Notes: a model not told the origin generated them from the sequence alone. Counted from the stretch's first letter, positions 26,361 through 35,629 are shown. The stretch is DNA of 64,000 bases from Domibacillus tundrae (GCF_000970675.1 NZ_LAJA01000012.1:1-64000), one strand, 5' to 3'. Numbers and translations: made by a program.

Positions 26361-28310
26361 ATGGAATCGCATGAGCAACAGTTTCTTATTCTCAATGAGC
26401 CAATGATTGTCGGAGCGATGATCAGCATTGTCGTTGGTGCGCTATCCATTCTGCTCGGCCTGACCTACTTTAAAAAGTGGGGCTACTTATGGCGCGAATG
26501 GATCACGACCGTCGATCATAAAAAAATCGGCGTTATGTATATACTAGTGGCTCTCGTTATGCTTTTCCGCGGAGGCGTCGACGCTCTTTTAATGCGCGGC
26601 CAGACCGCCATGCCGGAAAACGGGCTGCTTGATGCCCAGCATTACAATGAAATCTTTACCACTCACGGCGTCATTATGATCCTGTTTATGGCAATGCCGT
26701 TTATTATCGGTTTAATTAACGTTGTCACGCCGCTTCAAATTGGCGCGCGCGACGTAGCGTTCCCGCGATTGAACTCAGTCAGCTTCTGGCTGTTTGCAGC
26801 CGGTGCGGGACTGTTTAACATCTCGTTTATTATTGGAGGATCACCGGATGCCGGCTGGTCTGCTTATTTCCCGCTCGCCAGTCTTGAATTCAGCCCGACT
26901 GTCGGGAATAACTATTACTCACTTTCCCTGCAAATTGCCGGTCTTGGTACATTGATGACAGGTATTAACTTTGTCGTTACGATCTTAAAAATGCGTGCAC
27001 CAGGTATGACGTTAATGAAAATGCCGATGTTTACATGGTCAGTATTAATCACAAACGTTATTATCGTGTTCGCATTCCCTGTTTTGACCGTGGCGCTTGC
27101 TCTGATGACAATGGACCGTCAGTTTGGCACTAAATTTTTCGCGATGCAGGACGGCGGAATGGACATGCTTTGGGCGAATCTGTTCTGGGTTTGGGGACAT
27201 CCTGAAGTATATATTGTTATTCTTCCTGCTTTCGGTATTTTCAGTGAGATCATTTCCACATTTGCCCGTAAAAACTTATATGGGTATAAGTCGATGGTTG
27301 TTAGTATGGTTGCGATTTCCCTTCTTTCTTTCGTTGTTTGGGCGCACCATTTTTACACGATGGGCCACGGTGTTATGGTCAACAGCATATTCTCTATTAC
27401 AACAATGGCGATTGCTGTACCGACCGGGGTGAAAATATTTAACTGGCTGCTTACCTTGCATAAAGGGAAGATTTCCTTTACAACCCCAATGCTTTATTCT
27501 CTTGCGTTTATTCCGATTTTCACAATCGGCGGAGTTACAGGGGTTATGCTTGCCATGGCGAGTGCCGATTATCAATACCATAATACAATGTTCCTTGTAG
27601 CGCATTTCCACTACGTATTAATTCCAGGAACCGTGTTTGCGGTTATTGCCGGTTTCCATTTCTGGTTCCCGAAAGTATTCGGTTTCCGCTTAAATGAAAA
27701 GCTTGGAAAACTCGCTTTTTGGTTTATCACAATCAGCTTTAATGTGGCGTTTTTCCCGCTGTTTATCCTTGGACTGAACGGAATGACACGCCGTATGTAT
27801 ACGTACTCTGAAAGCACTGGCTACGGCCCGCTTAACATGCTTTCCTTTATCGGTGCGGTCGGTCTCGGAATCGGCTTCATCATTCTTGTTTATAATTTGT
27901 ACTGGAGTATCCGCTACAGCCCGCGTGATGAAACGGGAGATCCATGGGATGCACGTTCTCTTGAGTGGGCTACACACAGTCCTGTACCGGTTTACAACTT
28001 TGCACGTGTGCCGAAAATTAAAGAACTGGATGCGTTCTGGTTTGCGAAGAAAAACAACCAGCCGCTTAGCGATGGTCCATATGAGCCAATTCATATGCCG
28101 AGCAACAGTGGTATGCCATTCCTAATGAGCGGCGCCTTTTTTGCCGCAGGCTTCTGTGCTGTTTTCAGCTGGTGGATTCCGGCTATCGTATTCACAATTG
28201 CCATTTTTGTTTTCATGGCATTGCGTTCGTTTGAACAAGATCATGGCTATTACATTTCAGTAGAAGAAATTGAACGGACTGAACGGGAACTTGGAGGTGA
28301 CAAAGAATGA
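26361..28310 (+). CDS. qoxB: Menaquinol oxidase aa3-600, subunit I
   Basis: 649-residue heme-copper oxidase subunit, the catalytic core that reduces oxygen and pumps protons. CuB and heme ligands are visible: WGHPEVYIVILPAFG (His-Tyr crosslink region), VVWAHHFYTMGH, and VAHFHYVLIPG near residue 420. About 14-15 membrane segments. AAAGGAGC precedes the ATG. The gene overlaps qoxC by four bases. Confidence 0.96.
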   Translation: MESHEQQFLILNEPMIVGAMISIVVGALSILLGLTYFKKWGYLWREWITTVDHKKIGVMYILVALVMLFRGGVDALLMRGQTAMPENGLLDAQHYNEIFTTHGVIMILFMAMPFIIGLINVVTPLQIGARDVAFPRLNSVSFWLFAAGAGLFNISFIIGGSPDAGWSAYFPLASLEFSPTVGNNYYSLSLQIAGLGTLMTGINFVVTILKMRAPGMTLMKMPMFTWSVLITNVIIVFAFPVLTVALALMTMDRQFGTKFFAMQDGGMDMLWANLFWVWGHPEVYIVILPAFGIFSEIISTFARKNLYGYKSMVVSMVAISLLSFVVWAHHFYTMGHGVMVNSIFSITTMAIAVPTGVKIFNWLLTLHKGKISFTTPMLYSLAFIPIFTIGGVTGVMLAMASADYQYHNTMFLVAHFHYVLIPGTVFAVIAGFHFWFPKVFGFRLNEKLGKLAFWFITISFNVAFFPLFILGLNGMTRRMYTYSESTGYGPLNMLSFIGAVGLGIGFIILVYNLYWSIRYSPRDETGDPWDARSLEWATHSPVPVYNFARVPKIKELDAFWFAKKNNQPLSDGPYEPIHMPSNSGMPFLMSGAFFAAGFCAVFSWWIPAIVFTIAIFVFMALRSFEQDHGYYISVEEIERTERELGGDKE

Positions 28311-28909
28311 AAATAGATGAATCATTGCCGCTTGAATACAGTACCGAAGAAAACCGGCTGAAAATTCTTGGCTTCTGGATCTTTTTAGGGGCGGAGATCG
28401 CCTTGTTTTCCACATTATTTGCGGTTTACTTTGCACTCGAAAACCGATTTGGTACTGGACCGAGCGCGCAGGAAATTTTCCATATGCCGCCGGTTATGAT
28501 TGAAACGATTTTACTCCTAACAAGTAGTTTTACCATCGGGCTTGGTATTCATGCCATGCGTCTTGGACTGAAAAAAGCGATGATGACGTTCTTTGTTATT
28601 ACACTTGTGCTCGGTCTTGGCTTCCTCGGCGTTGAAATTTATGAGTTTGTAACGTATGTAAATGAAGGTGCGACGATTCAAACGAGCGCGTTTCTCTCAA
28701 GCTTAATGACACTGCTTGGAACGCACGGTTTACACGTAACGTTTGGCCTTTTCTGGGGAACGTCAATCCTGCTTCAAGTAAGAAAACGGGGACTGACGCC
28801 GCAAACAGCCAATAAATCGTTTATTTTCTCGCTTTACTGGCATTTCCTTGACGTCGTCTGGATTTTCATTTTCAGCTTCGTTTATTTGAAAGGACTGATG
28901 GTACTATGA
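28307..28909 (+). CDS. qoxC: Menaquinol oxidase aa3-600, subunit III
   Basis: 200 residues, five membrane segments, heme-copper oxidase subunit III family (GFWIFLGAEIALFSTLFAVY, HGLHVTFGLFWGTSI, FSLYWHFLDVVWIFIFS). It assists assembly and stability of the oxidase. GGAGGTGAC lies within the end of qoxB, and both ends overlap neighbours by four bases. Confidence 0.94.
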   Translation: MKIDESLPLEYSTEENRLKILGFWIFLGAEIALFSTLFAVYFALENRFGTGPSAQEIFHMPPVMIETILLLTSSFTIGLGIHAMRLGLKKAMMTFFVITLVLGLGFLGVEIYEFVTYVNEGATIQTSAFLSSLMTLLGTHGLHVTFGLFWGTSILLQVRKRGLTPQTANKSFIFSLYWHFLDVVWIFIFSFVYLKGLMVL

Positions 28910-29193
28910 TGAAGCAATTGTTCCCGAAGCAGCACGTTATGGGCTTTGTGTTCTCTCTTGTCCTGTCTGTCGTTGCATTATCGGTTCTCGCTTTTGATAT
29001 GTCATACAAAATGGGAATGGCTATTTTGCTTGTTACAGCGATTGCCCAGGCAAGCGTTCAGCTTCTTCTCTTCATGCATATCGGCGAATCAGAAGATAAA
29101 AAAACATTGTATACCAATATCATCTACGCCTTGTTTGTCGGTGTAGTGACGATCCTTGGAACATTACTTACAATGATCTGGGGCTACCAATAA
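28906..29193 (+). CDS. qoxD: Menaquinol oxidase aa3-600, subunit IV
   Basis: 95 residues with three membrane segments (FVFSLVLSVVALSVLAF, ILLVTAIAQASVQLLLFMHI, IIYALFVGVVTILGTLLTMI), matching the small QoxD/CyoD subunit. Last gene of the operon; a strong terminator begins at the stop codon. Confidence 0.92.
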   Translation: MMKQLFPKQHVMGFVFSLVLSVVALSVLAFDMSYKMGMAILLVTAIAQASVQLLLFMHIGESEDKKTLYTNIIYALFVGVVTILGTLLTMIWGYQ

Positions 29194-29231
29194 AAAAACC
29201 GGAGCGGAATAAACCGCTCCGGTTTTTTTTA
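29194..29231. terminator. Bidirectional terminator after qoxD
   Basis: AAAAACCGGAGCGG / CCGCTCCGGTTTTT perfect stem with a six-base loop and T tracts both ways. Confidence 0.9.
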
Positions 29232-29465
29232 TTACTGTAAATCCCGGCGTTTTACACTAAGATTTTGAATTAACACAAACATTAAACCAATCCCGAACAC
29301 CCACATGGAGCTGACGAGAATGGTCGCTCCAACAATCGACATCATAAATCCTTCATTGAGACCGCCTGCAAATAAACTAATAAGGAAGATACCTGCTCCA
29401 ATCATACAGCCCGCACCTGAAAAGTATTTAATAAATGATAGCACTTTCATTTGTTCTGTTGTCAT
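29232..29465 (-). CDS. Small two-segment membrane protein
   Basis: 77 residues with two hydrophobic helices (YFSGAGCMIGAGIFLISLFAG and a second near residues 42-68) joined by a short polar loop. AAGGAGC lies ten bases before the ATG. I do not recognise a family. It is convergent with qoxD and shares its terminator. Confidence 0.65.
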   Translation of the reverse strand: MTTEQMKVLSFIKYFSGAGCMIGAGIFLISLFAGGLNEGFMMSIVGATILVSSMWVFGIGLMFVLIQNLSVKRRDLQ

Positions 29466-29600
29466 TCTTAATCAGCTCCTTCTTACTTTCTATTTTACCC
29501 ATATTCACAAAATTGTCAAACTTATTTCATATTATCGTCAAAATTTATTCATAAAATGATCACAAAAAAACAGGGAGCTTCATTTTCCCCTGCCAATTTG

Positions 29601-30236
29601 TTATTTTTGTACCCGAATACGAAGCGGTTTTTTCCAGCTTTCGGCTAATTCTTCTAACTGAAGCAGCATGTGAAGATCTTCTTGATCAGCGTTTTTATTA
29701 TTCATGATATTATTTGCTTTACTTATTGTTATTTTGGCTGGATGGATCTCCGTCCGCTTCAGCTCACTGGTGATGTCAACTGTTCCTTCTGTTAAAACAC
29801 GGAAATAAAAACCTGTATAACCTGTTTCCTCTGCCAAAAGAGCCAGCTTCGGTTCATGATGCAGCGCAGCAAGCTTAAAGCACGGCTGACGCGGCTGACT
29901 GATTTGCACAACTGCTTCTCCCAATTGAAAGACATCGCCTATATGGACATCTGTTTCAAGCGCTCCGGCAGCCGTTACATTTTCACCAAAAGCGGCAGAC
30001 GGGAGCGCCCGATTTAATGTTTCTTTCCAATACGCATAATGCTCAAGTGCGTACACACAAACTGCTTTGTCTTCCCCGCCGTGGTGAATGAGATCTGCCT
30101 GCCCATCTCCCTCAAATCCGGTTTTGGACAAATACAATGGCGTCTGAACCGATCTTTTTTTAATACCTGATAAAACGGTTTTCTTTTTATACGGCAGCGC
30201 AGCCGGCTTGCCGATATTTAACGAGATCAATTTCAT
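29601..30236 (-). CDS. MOSC domain protein (YflK/YuaD-like)
   Basis: 211 residues. MOSC landmarks: SINIGKP-like start (LISLNIGKPAALPYKK), GFEGDGQADLIHHGGEDKAVCVYA, and the conserved Cys in QISQPRQPCFKLAA. MOSC proteins handle sulfur or molybdenum-cofactor chemistry and include detoxifying hydroxylaminopurine reductase partners. AAGGAGCG precedes ATG 30236. A truncated acetyltransferase reading frame ends overlapping this start. Confidence 0.85.
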   Translation of the reverse strand: MKLISLNIGKPAALPYKKKTVLSGIKKRSVQTPLYLSKTGFEGDGQADLIHHGGEDKAVCVYALEHYAYWKETLNRALPSAAFGENVTAAGALETDVHIGDVFQLGEAVVQISQPRQPCFKLAALHHEPKLALLAEETGYTGFYFRVLTEGTVDITSELKRTEIHPAKITISKANNIMNNKNADQEDLHMLLQLEELAESWKKPLRIRVQK

Positions 30237-30400
30237 ACTTTTCGCTCCTTACGTGTTCTGTACGATTTTTCTTTTTGATTATCTTTTATGTATTGATCAA
30301 GCGGTCTTCCTTTTGGCCACTCCTTGTAGCCAAGCTTATACAAGCAGGGCATTTCTTCTGGTGCTGCTTCGCGCAGTAACTTGTATCCAGCTCTCCTTTC
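30233..30400 (-). pseudogene. N-terminal remnant of a GNAT-like acetyltransferase
   Basis: The frame reads GYKLLREAAPEEMPCLYKLG then YKEWPKGRPLDQYIKDN and ends at a TGA overlapping the MOSC start. It resembles the first 50 residues of a GNAT protein from memory, without a start codon and without the catalytic half. A short unrelated peptide remains possible. Confidence 0.35.
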
Positions 30401-30414
30401 TTCTTTTTATCGTA

Positions 30415-30451
30415 CAAAAAAACCGTCCCGAAACGCAAGGACGGTTTTTAT
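30415..30451. terminator. Terminator of the CotF-like gene
   Basis: AAAAACCGTCC / GGACGGTTTTT stem, T tracts on both strands. Confidence 0.75.
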
Positions 30452-30456
30452 TCTTA

Positions 30457-31026
30457 TTAAGTTAAAGTCTGTGTTGCTGGTGCATAGCATTGCTGCATCT
30501 TTTGCATGTCTGCTTCAGAAAGCTGCGGCACCTGATAATAGCGGTTTTTGTTTTGATAAATCGAAATTTCATACGCCATTTCAATGCAGTTCGGCACAGA
30601 GTCTGCTAAAACCCGGCGAACGACTGGGTTTGTCGATTCTAGTGCAGCGTATGTTTTTAAAGCTGCCCCGGTTTTATGCGCACTGAGCATAAATCCAGAG
30701 ATTATTTCATCATTAATTTCCATTTCTGCTTGAATGGGTTTTGTCGGCTGTTTTGTTTCAAGGCCGTATATAAATTCGTTGTCTTGTTTCATCTTATAGC
30801 TTTTTGTGGGAACAGCCGGGTCCTTTCCAGACTGGAAGCAATCGACAGTTGTATTATAATCCTGCAGCATAAATGCATACTGACGATTCAAAATATCTAA
30901 AAGTTCCGGATCCTGTACTTTTGAGCGCAGCATTGTATATTTGTTTAATGCGCCAACTGCACATGATAACACTTCATGAACGTCAAGTACTTCATGTGCC
31001 CCATGATTAAATTGTGGTGAAGTCAT
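30457..31026 (-). CDS. CotF-like spore coat protein
   Basis: 189 residues. Resembles the Coat_F / YhcQ family: HEVLDVHEVLSCAVGALNKYTM at the N-terminus, a DYNTTVDCFQSG segment, and a C-terminal helical region (IEMAYEISIYQNKNRYYQVP). It would be assembled on the spore surface. AGGAGG is nine bases before the ATG. A sporulation sigma factor promoter is expected but I could not pick it out with confidence. Confidence 0.75.
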   Translation of the reverse strand: MTSPQFNHGAHEVLDVHEVLSCAVGALNKYTMLRSKVQDPELLDILNRQYAFMLQDYNTTVDCFQSGKDPAVPTKSYKMKQDNEFIYGLETKQPTKPIQAEMEINDEIISGFMLSAHKTGAALKTYAALESTNPVVRRVLADSVPNCIEMAYEISIYQNKNRYYQVPQLSEADMQKMQQCYAPATQTLT

Positions 31027-31100
31027 TCAAAATCGCCTCCTGAATAAAATGTATTGCCTGTATAGTGTGCGGCACAGCGTTCATTTTATTCAAAAATTGA

Positions 31101-31420
31101 TTAGGCAATCCGCAGGTTTTTAGCAAGTGTCACAATTGTTGAAACGATGGCTTTGTTCGTATCATCCAGCTGTTTAATAAAAGACTGGTCGATTTTTAAT
31201 TTATTGATCGGTAAATGGCGGAGAGAATAAAATGAGCTATAGCCGGTTCCGAAATCATCCATACTAACATGAATATTTAACTTTTTCAGGTTGATGAGCG
31301 CCGTTTGAAACAAGGCTCCTTCAAGATACCGTTTTCATCTGTAACGGTCAAAATAGAAGATTGATCCAGTGCATGCAGATCTTGATTTTTATTATAGGAT
31401 ATATCCGCCTTTTTAACTAG
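31101..31420 (-). pseudogene. EAL-domain remnant
   Basis: A middle slice of a c-di-GMP phosphodiesterase: LTVTDENGILKE in one frame up to about 31320, then NLKKLNIHVSMDDFGTGYSS and LRHLPINKLKIDQSFI in the next frame, ending at 31101. The DDFGTGYSS motif is unmistakable, but the EAL signature, N-terminus and C-terminus are absent. Confidence 0.75.
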
Positions 31421-31453
31421 AAAAACCGGATGGCAGCTGCCATCCGGTTTTTT
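31421..31453. terminator. Bidirectional terminator
   Basis: Perfect 16-bp palindrome AAAAACCGGATGGCAG and its complement, no loop spacer beyond the centre, T tracts both ways. It overlaps the last codons of the CDF gene. Confidence 0.75.
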
Positions 31454-32414
31454 ATAGAGGATTAGGTGAAGAAGACCAGCTGGCTGTTCCATCATCTTCA
31501 ATAATGCCTAGTGTTACGTCGCTTATTTCCGGTTCATCGAGCAGACGGTTCTTGACTCTAAATTTAATGTCATCTGCATCCGCAAGGGTCAGTCCTTTAC
31601 GCAGCTCTACGATGCCATCCACGTGGTATGAACGGCCTTCCTGCATAATCCGCAGCGAATGGATATCAACAGCATCCGCATCCTCTAAAATCACCCGGCC
31701 CACTTTTGTCTCCACTTCAACCGGTGCCGCTACACCGATGAGACCGACCATATTGTCATAGCCGACCCGAAATGCGACGAAAACCATTAACAGGCCGATT
31801 AAAATAGTAATCACTCCATCTGCCGCCAACACGCCGACTTGTGCAAGGCTGATCCCGATAAATGCCAGCACAGCACCGGACGTCGCCACTATATCCTCAT
31901 AAAATACGAGGCGGGTGGCTGGGGACGCCTTGCCGACATTTTTAAATGCCTGCGCGACAATATTCCCTTTTTTCTCCACGCGTGCTTCATGCAAAATCTC
32001 TTTCATTGCCTTAAATAAAATAAATCCATCAATAATAAACGCGGCCAGCAATACCGCTGCGTTTAATAAAAAATCGGTTGATTCTTCCGGATGCTGAAGC
32101 AGCTTCCAGCCCTTTAAAATCGTTTCATATGCCATAATCGACACAACAATGACCGCTATCATACAAAAAATATTAACGACGCGGCCGAATCCGGTCGGAA
32201 ACCGCTTAGACGGCTTCATTTCAGCGAGCGAGCTTCCAAAGAAAACAAATCCCTGGTTAATGGCATCCGCAAGTGAATGCATCGCTGACGCAAACATCGT
32301 TCCGCTGCCACTGAATGCAGCGGCAATAAATTTTAAAATTGCGAGAACCGTATTCCCGAGTGACGCAATGCCGGATGATGTATTTCCCTTTCTCAATAAT
32401 TGAACAATCGCCAT
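31452..32414 (-). CDS. Cation diffusion facilitator family transporter
   Basis: 320 residues, six membrane segments plus a C-terminal cytoplasmic domain. The first metal half-site HSLAD is in helix II (SAMHSLADAINQGF); the expected second H/DxxxD in helix V reads FYEDIVATSGA, with Glu-Asp. Long-domain CDF proteins of this kind export Zn, Co, Fe or Mn; the altered site makes the metal uncertain. AAGGAGG precedes the ATG. Confidence 0.82.
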   Translation of the reverse strand: MAIVQLLRKGNTSSGIASLGNTVLAILKFIAAAFSGSGTMFASAMHSLADAINQGFVFFGSSLAEMKPSKRFPTGFGRVVNIFCMIAVIVVSIMAYETILKGWKLLQHPEESTDFLLNAAVLLAAFIIDGFILFKAMKEILHEARVEKKGNIVAQAFKNVGKASPATRLVFYEDIVATSGAVLAFIGISLAQVGVLAADGVITILIGLLMVFVAFRVGYDNMVGLIGVAAPVEVETKVGRVILEDADAVDIHSLRIMQEGRSYHVDGIVELRKGLTLADADDIKFRVKNRLLDEPEISDVTLGIIEDDGTASWSSSPNPL

Positions 32415-32575
32415 AGACTGCCTCCTTTATTACTTATATATCCCTATACCCAACAGCATGGTCATTTATTCTCGGGCAGCGATATTTAAAAAAAGAAAAA
32501 GCTTAAGGTTCTTTCTTTTGATGCACTTACTATAATAAACAAGGACTAAATATGATGACATAGGGAGGGGAATTG

Positions 32576-32944
32576 ATGGAAAAGCTGTATTTGAAGATTG
32601 CTGTTTGTTATTTTGCTGCAGGTGTCTTGCTTGGAATGACGATGGGTATCATTCATGATTTCAGATTAACTTCAGTACATGCCCACATTAATTTGCTTGG
32701 ATGGGTTTCAATGACTCTTTTCGGTCTTATTTATCATTTTTATCCCGCTGCTGCCCGGACAAAGCTGGCACAAACTCATTTCTGGTTCCACAATATCGGC
32801 CTGCCGATTATGATGATGGCAATCAGCTTTCAAATTTGGACTGGTGACACTGCTTTCATGCCGGCAGCAATTATTGGCTCTCTTTTAATCGTGATAGGGG
32901 TTTTATTATTTGCCATAAACCTATTCAAACAAATGAATAAATAG
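32576..32944 (+). CDS. Small CcoN-like (cytochrome oxidase subunit I homologue) membrane protein
   Basis: 122 residues, four membrane segments. The motif SVHAHINLLGWVSMTLFGLIYHFYP resembles a slice of cbb3-type subunit I (CcoN), including conserved histidines, but the protein is far too short to be an oxidase. Such stand-alone proteins occur in bacilli; function unknown, possibly heme-binding. AGGGAGGGG favours ATG 32576 over TTG 32573. Confidence 0.7.
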   Translation: MEKLYLKIAVCYFAAGVLLGMTMGIIHDFRLTSVHAHINLLGWVSMTLFGLIYHFYPAAARTKLAQTHFWFHNIGLPIMMMAISFQIWTGDTAFMPAAIIGSLLIVIGVLLFAINLFKQMNK

Positions 32945-32991
32945 AAAATCAAAGCAATATCCAGGAAGTTTAAAAAACAGGAAAAAACAGT

Positions 32992-33195
32992 TTAATTTAT
33001 CCGCTTCCGTGTTACTTTTATCTTCATGCTAAAAAACCCTGTGCTTAATTTGAAATAAGTACAGGGTTTTTGGTGGAAGTTGCAGAAAATTTCAACCGAT
33101 AAAAGGTGATACACGGCCTTAACGCCATCTTGGTACGTATACGCTGGTATGGAGCGGTCTTCTTTCACATCAAACATCCGAATCATCCTATGCAC
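32992..33195 (-). other. Doubtful short reading frame over a terminator
   Basis: A 67-codon minus-strand frame (FDVKEDRSIPAYTYQDGVKA then VYHLLSVEIF) lacks a good ribosome-binding site and runs through the hairpin at 33030-33072. It may be the end of a small decayed gene; I do not call it a real CDS. Confidence 0.25.
33030..33072 (-). terminator. Hairpin terminator
   Basis: AAAAAACCCTGT-CTTA type stem with one mismatch (33031-33047 / 33056-33071), T tracts both sides. Confidence 0.6.
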
Positions 33196-33308
33196 GAATT
33201 ATACATTTTCATATGGACACAAGTTTAAATTTCTTTGGATCGCTCGTTCTCATGGTATGATAGAAGAAGAAATATGAAATTGTTTGCAGAAGAATTGAGG
33301 ACTTTTCT

Positions 33309-34160
33309 ATGAATACAGAATATACCCGACAAAATAACAGCCAGTTTCGTGACTTCGAGGAGGCGGCAGTACGTGTTCTTCAAATCATGGCAGCGTTTGT
33401 AGACATAAACACGTTATTTATTGCCCGAAATGACGGCAAAACGAACCGAATGGTAAAAGTGCTGAATAAAGAAAATACGCTTGTCTCAGAAGGAGAGGAA
33501 CTGCCATTTCACGAAAGCTATTGCAGCTTAAGCGTACAAAATGGCGAACGGGTTCTCATCATTCCGGATGTTACGCTTGATAAACAGACAAGCAGCATGA
33601 AAGTCACCGAAAATTTAGGCGGGGGAACATTTATTGCGATCCCGATTAATTATGAGGACGGCGAAAATTACGGAACGATTTGTGGACTCGATACGAAAAA
33701 TCGAACGTTCTCAGACGAGCAGGTGAAGCTGTTTGAAACGATGTCTTCTTTGCTGACCTATGTGCTCGAGCTGGACTACACCCATCAGCAGTTGTACAAA
33801 ACAGCTGCACCGGTTGTGCCGATTACGAGCGGGGTCGCAATCCTGCCGGTTGTTGGCGATATTGATGAGCGGCGGGCGGAAAGCATCATTGAAACGGCGC
33901 TGTTTAAAAGTCAAGAGCTTGGGCTTGATCACCTTGTCATTGACTTATCCGGTGTTATGTACATAAATGAAACCGTAGTCGCGTCACTTTTAAAAATTGC
34001 CGCCATTTTAAAATTGATTGGCGTAACGCCGATTTTGACCGGGTTTCGTCCGGACCTTGCAATGAAAACTGTCCAAATGAACGCAGAGCTGAATGATATT
34101 TTGATCGTGACGACTTTAGAACAGGCACTGAATCAAATTGGATTCGAGCTCAAAAAATAA
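33309..34160 (+). CDS. GAF-STAS protein, RsbR/RsbS-like regulator
   Basis: 283 residues: a GAF domain (residues 15-160; LPFHESYCSLSVQNGE and GGGTFIAIPI) followed by a STAS domain (170-280; VAILPVVGDIDERRAESI, HLVIDLSGVMYINETVVAS). This is the architecture of RsbR paralogues that feed signals to stressosome-type sigma-B or phosphodiesterase pathways. GAF would sense a small ligand. The STAS segment has Thr in NETV near the usual phospho-site. Monocistronic between two terminators. Confidence 0.85.
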   Translation: MNTEYTRQNNSQFRDFEEAAVRVLQIMAAFVDINTLFIARNDGKTNRMVKVLNKENTLVSEGEELPFHESYCSLSVQNGERVLIIPDVTLDKQTSSMKVTENLGGGTFIAIPINYEDGENYGTICGLDTKNRTFSDEQVKLFETMSSLLTYVLELDYTHQQLYKTAAPVVPITSGVAILPVVGDIDERRAESIIETALFKSQELGLDHLVIDLSGVMYINETVVASLLKIAAILKLIGVTPILTGFRPDLAMKTVQMNAELNDILIVTTLEQALNQIGFELKK

Positions 34161-34161
34161 A

Positions 34162-34193
34162 CAGGACTGCCGTAAATGGCAGTCCTGCTTTTA
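34162..34193 (+). terminator. Terminator of the GAF-STAS gene
   Basis: CAGGACTGCC / GGCAGTCCTG perfect stem with a six-base loop, then CTTTTA. Confidence 0.8.
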
Positions 34194-34340
34194 CATTTGA
34201 GAAATGGCTGGTTTAGGCATAGTTTTTTTCTTTTGAAACAACAACCGGCTCATATAGTAAACAAGGAATGAGGATACCTTTATTTCTCTCATAAAATGAT
34301 TTATATTGGGAACAAGACATAAATTTAGGTGGTAAGAAAC

Positions 34341-34973
34341 TTGAGATATACGGGAAGGATTATACTCGTTAGTGTTAGTATTTTTTTCGGCAGCATTTCT
34401 ATTTTTTTCTTAAACGAATCATTAGTGGAAGAAATACCAACCATCCTTATTACACTCATAATAGGATGGTTTTTTGGCAAGCAGTTTGACAAAGTAAAGT
34501 TTTTATCTGAAAGAGACTTTCTTACAGGGGTCTATAACAGAAGATATATGTATGAACGGTTTCCAAAGTTATGTGCAAAATATGAAATGTTCAGTGTATT
34601 AATTATTGATATTAATAATTTTAAAATGGTCAATGACACGTGCGGGCATGAGTGTGGAGATAATGCCCTAAAAGGTCTTGTACAGGTTATTTCACGCACT
34701 GTTAGAAAACAAGACATTGTTTCCAGGTGGGGTGGAGACGAATTTTTAATCATTTTACCTTTAACGAGCCGGGAAGAAGCAGAAAAAACAGTATTAAGAC
34801 TAGAAAATAAAGTTAGAAAAGAAATTGAAAAAAATCATTCAGAACTTTCTTATTTAAGTCTTTCGATTGGTGCTGCAGATTACCCGAGTGAAGGAATGAC
34901 GTTAGATAACTTAAATAAAATCGCAGATGATAAAATGTACAAGAAAAAGAAAGAAAGTAAATTGAACACTTGA
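34341..34973 (+). CDS. Membrane-anchored diguanylate cyclase
   Basis: About 210 residues: two N-terminal membrane helices (IILVSVSIFFGSISIFFL, IPTILITLIIGWFFG) and a GGDEF domain with intact WGGDEF signature, DFLTGVYNRRY and NDTCGHECGDNAL. It should make cyclic di-GMP. The frame opens at GTG 34329, but AGGTGG spaced eight bases before TTG 34341 suits the latter. Third c-di-GMP protein in the window. Confidence 0.87.
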   Translation: MRYTGRIILVSVSIFFGSISIFFLNESLVEEIPTILITLIIGWFFGKQFDKVKFLSERDFLTGVYNRRYMYERFPKLCAKYEMFSVLIIDINNFKMVNDTCGHECGDNALKGLVQVISRTVRKQDIVSRWGGDEFLIILPLTSREEAEKTVLRLENKVRKEIEKNHSELSYLSLSIGAADYPSEGMTLDNLNKIADDKMYKKKKESKLNT

Positions 34974-35042
34974 TTTAGCAGCGCAACTGCCCAGGTATGG
35001 TTGAAGCATGATGAAAGACTCCATTAAGAGAATAAAACAATG

Positions 35043-35076
35043 TAAGGGACTAGTGTTCTTGAACACTAGTCCCTTT
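35043..35076. terminator. Terminator after the diguanylate cyclase gene
   Basis: Perfect 15-bp stem AAGGGACTAGTGTTC and complement, two-base loop, TTT tail. Confidence 0.8.
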
Positions 35077-35107
35077 ACCATACTGTATCAAATTGGACTC
35101 TTATCTT

Positions 35108-35593
35108 TTAAATTAATTGATCCGCAATCATTTGCAGGGCTTTTTCATTTCTCAGCACCGGAAATCTCCCTAAGCGTTTTTGGATAGCTGAGAGGACTTC
35201 TGAGAGCTGCTCTTTGGGAATTTCATCAAAGAGCTCATCAAAAGCCGGCGCTAAAATCCGCTGGTCTATAAATAAAAACAGCCGCTTCCATTCATTTCGA
35301 TTAATAAATTGCTGCAAGCTGGCATGTGTCTGTTTAATTTGCCGTTTTGTTTTATTTAGTTCCAATTCTTCAATGTCGAGCTGCCGGGGCAGCTCTATGA
35401 TAACAATACTTTTATAATAAAGGAAAGGCGCACTTTCCCCATTCGAATTAAAATATAAATCGGATGAAGATATGCTTAAATAATCAACTGCCTGATTGAC
35501 TGCTTCTTCATTAGGAAATTTCAGCATTGAATACTTTTCGCGTATGTCTTCCGTGACTTGCAGTAACGGAATCAGTTTTTCTTTTCGTATCAT
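35108..35593 (-). CDS. Uncharacterised protein downstream of the Mrp/SalA gene
   Basis: 161 residues, soluble, mixed charge, rich in Leu and Ile. No recognised domain: RKEKLIPLLQVTEDIREKYS, an IVIIELPRQLD strand, and a helical C-terminus. GGAGGG before ATG 35593 sets the start (the frame opens at 35623). It follows the Mrp gene by 36 bases and is probably co-transcribed with it. Confidence 0.65.
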   Translation of the reverse strand: MIRKEKLIPLLQVTEDIREKYSMLKFPNEEAVNQAVDYLSISSSDLYFNSNGESAPFLYYKSIVIIELPRQLDIEELELNKTKRQIKQTHASLQQFINRNEWKRLFLFIDQRILAPAFDELFDEIPKEQLSEVLSAIQKRLGRFPVLRNEKALQMIADQLI

Positions 35594-35629
35594 CTTGACC
35601 CTCCATGAAATCACAAATGACAAGCGCTC

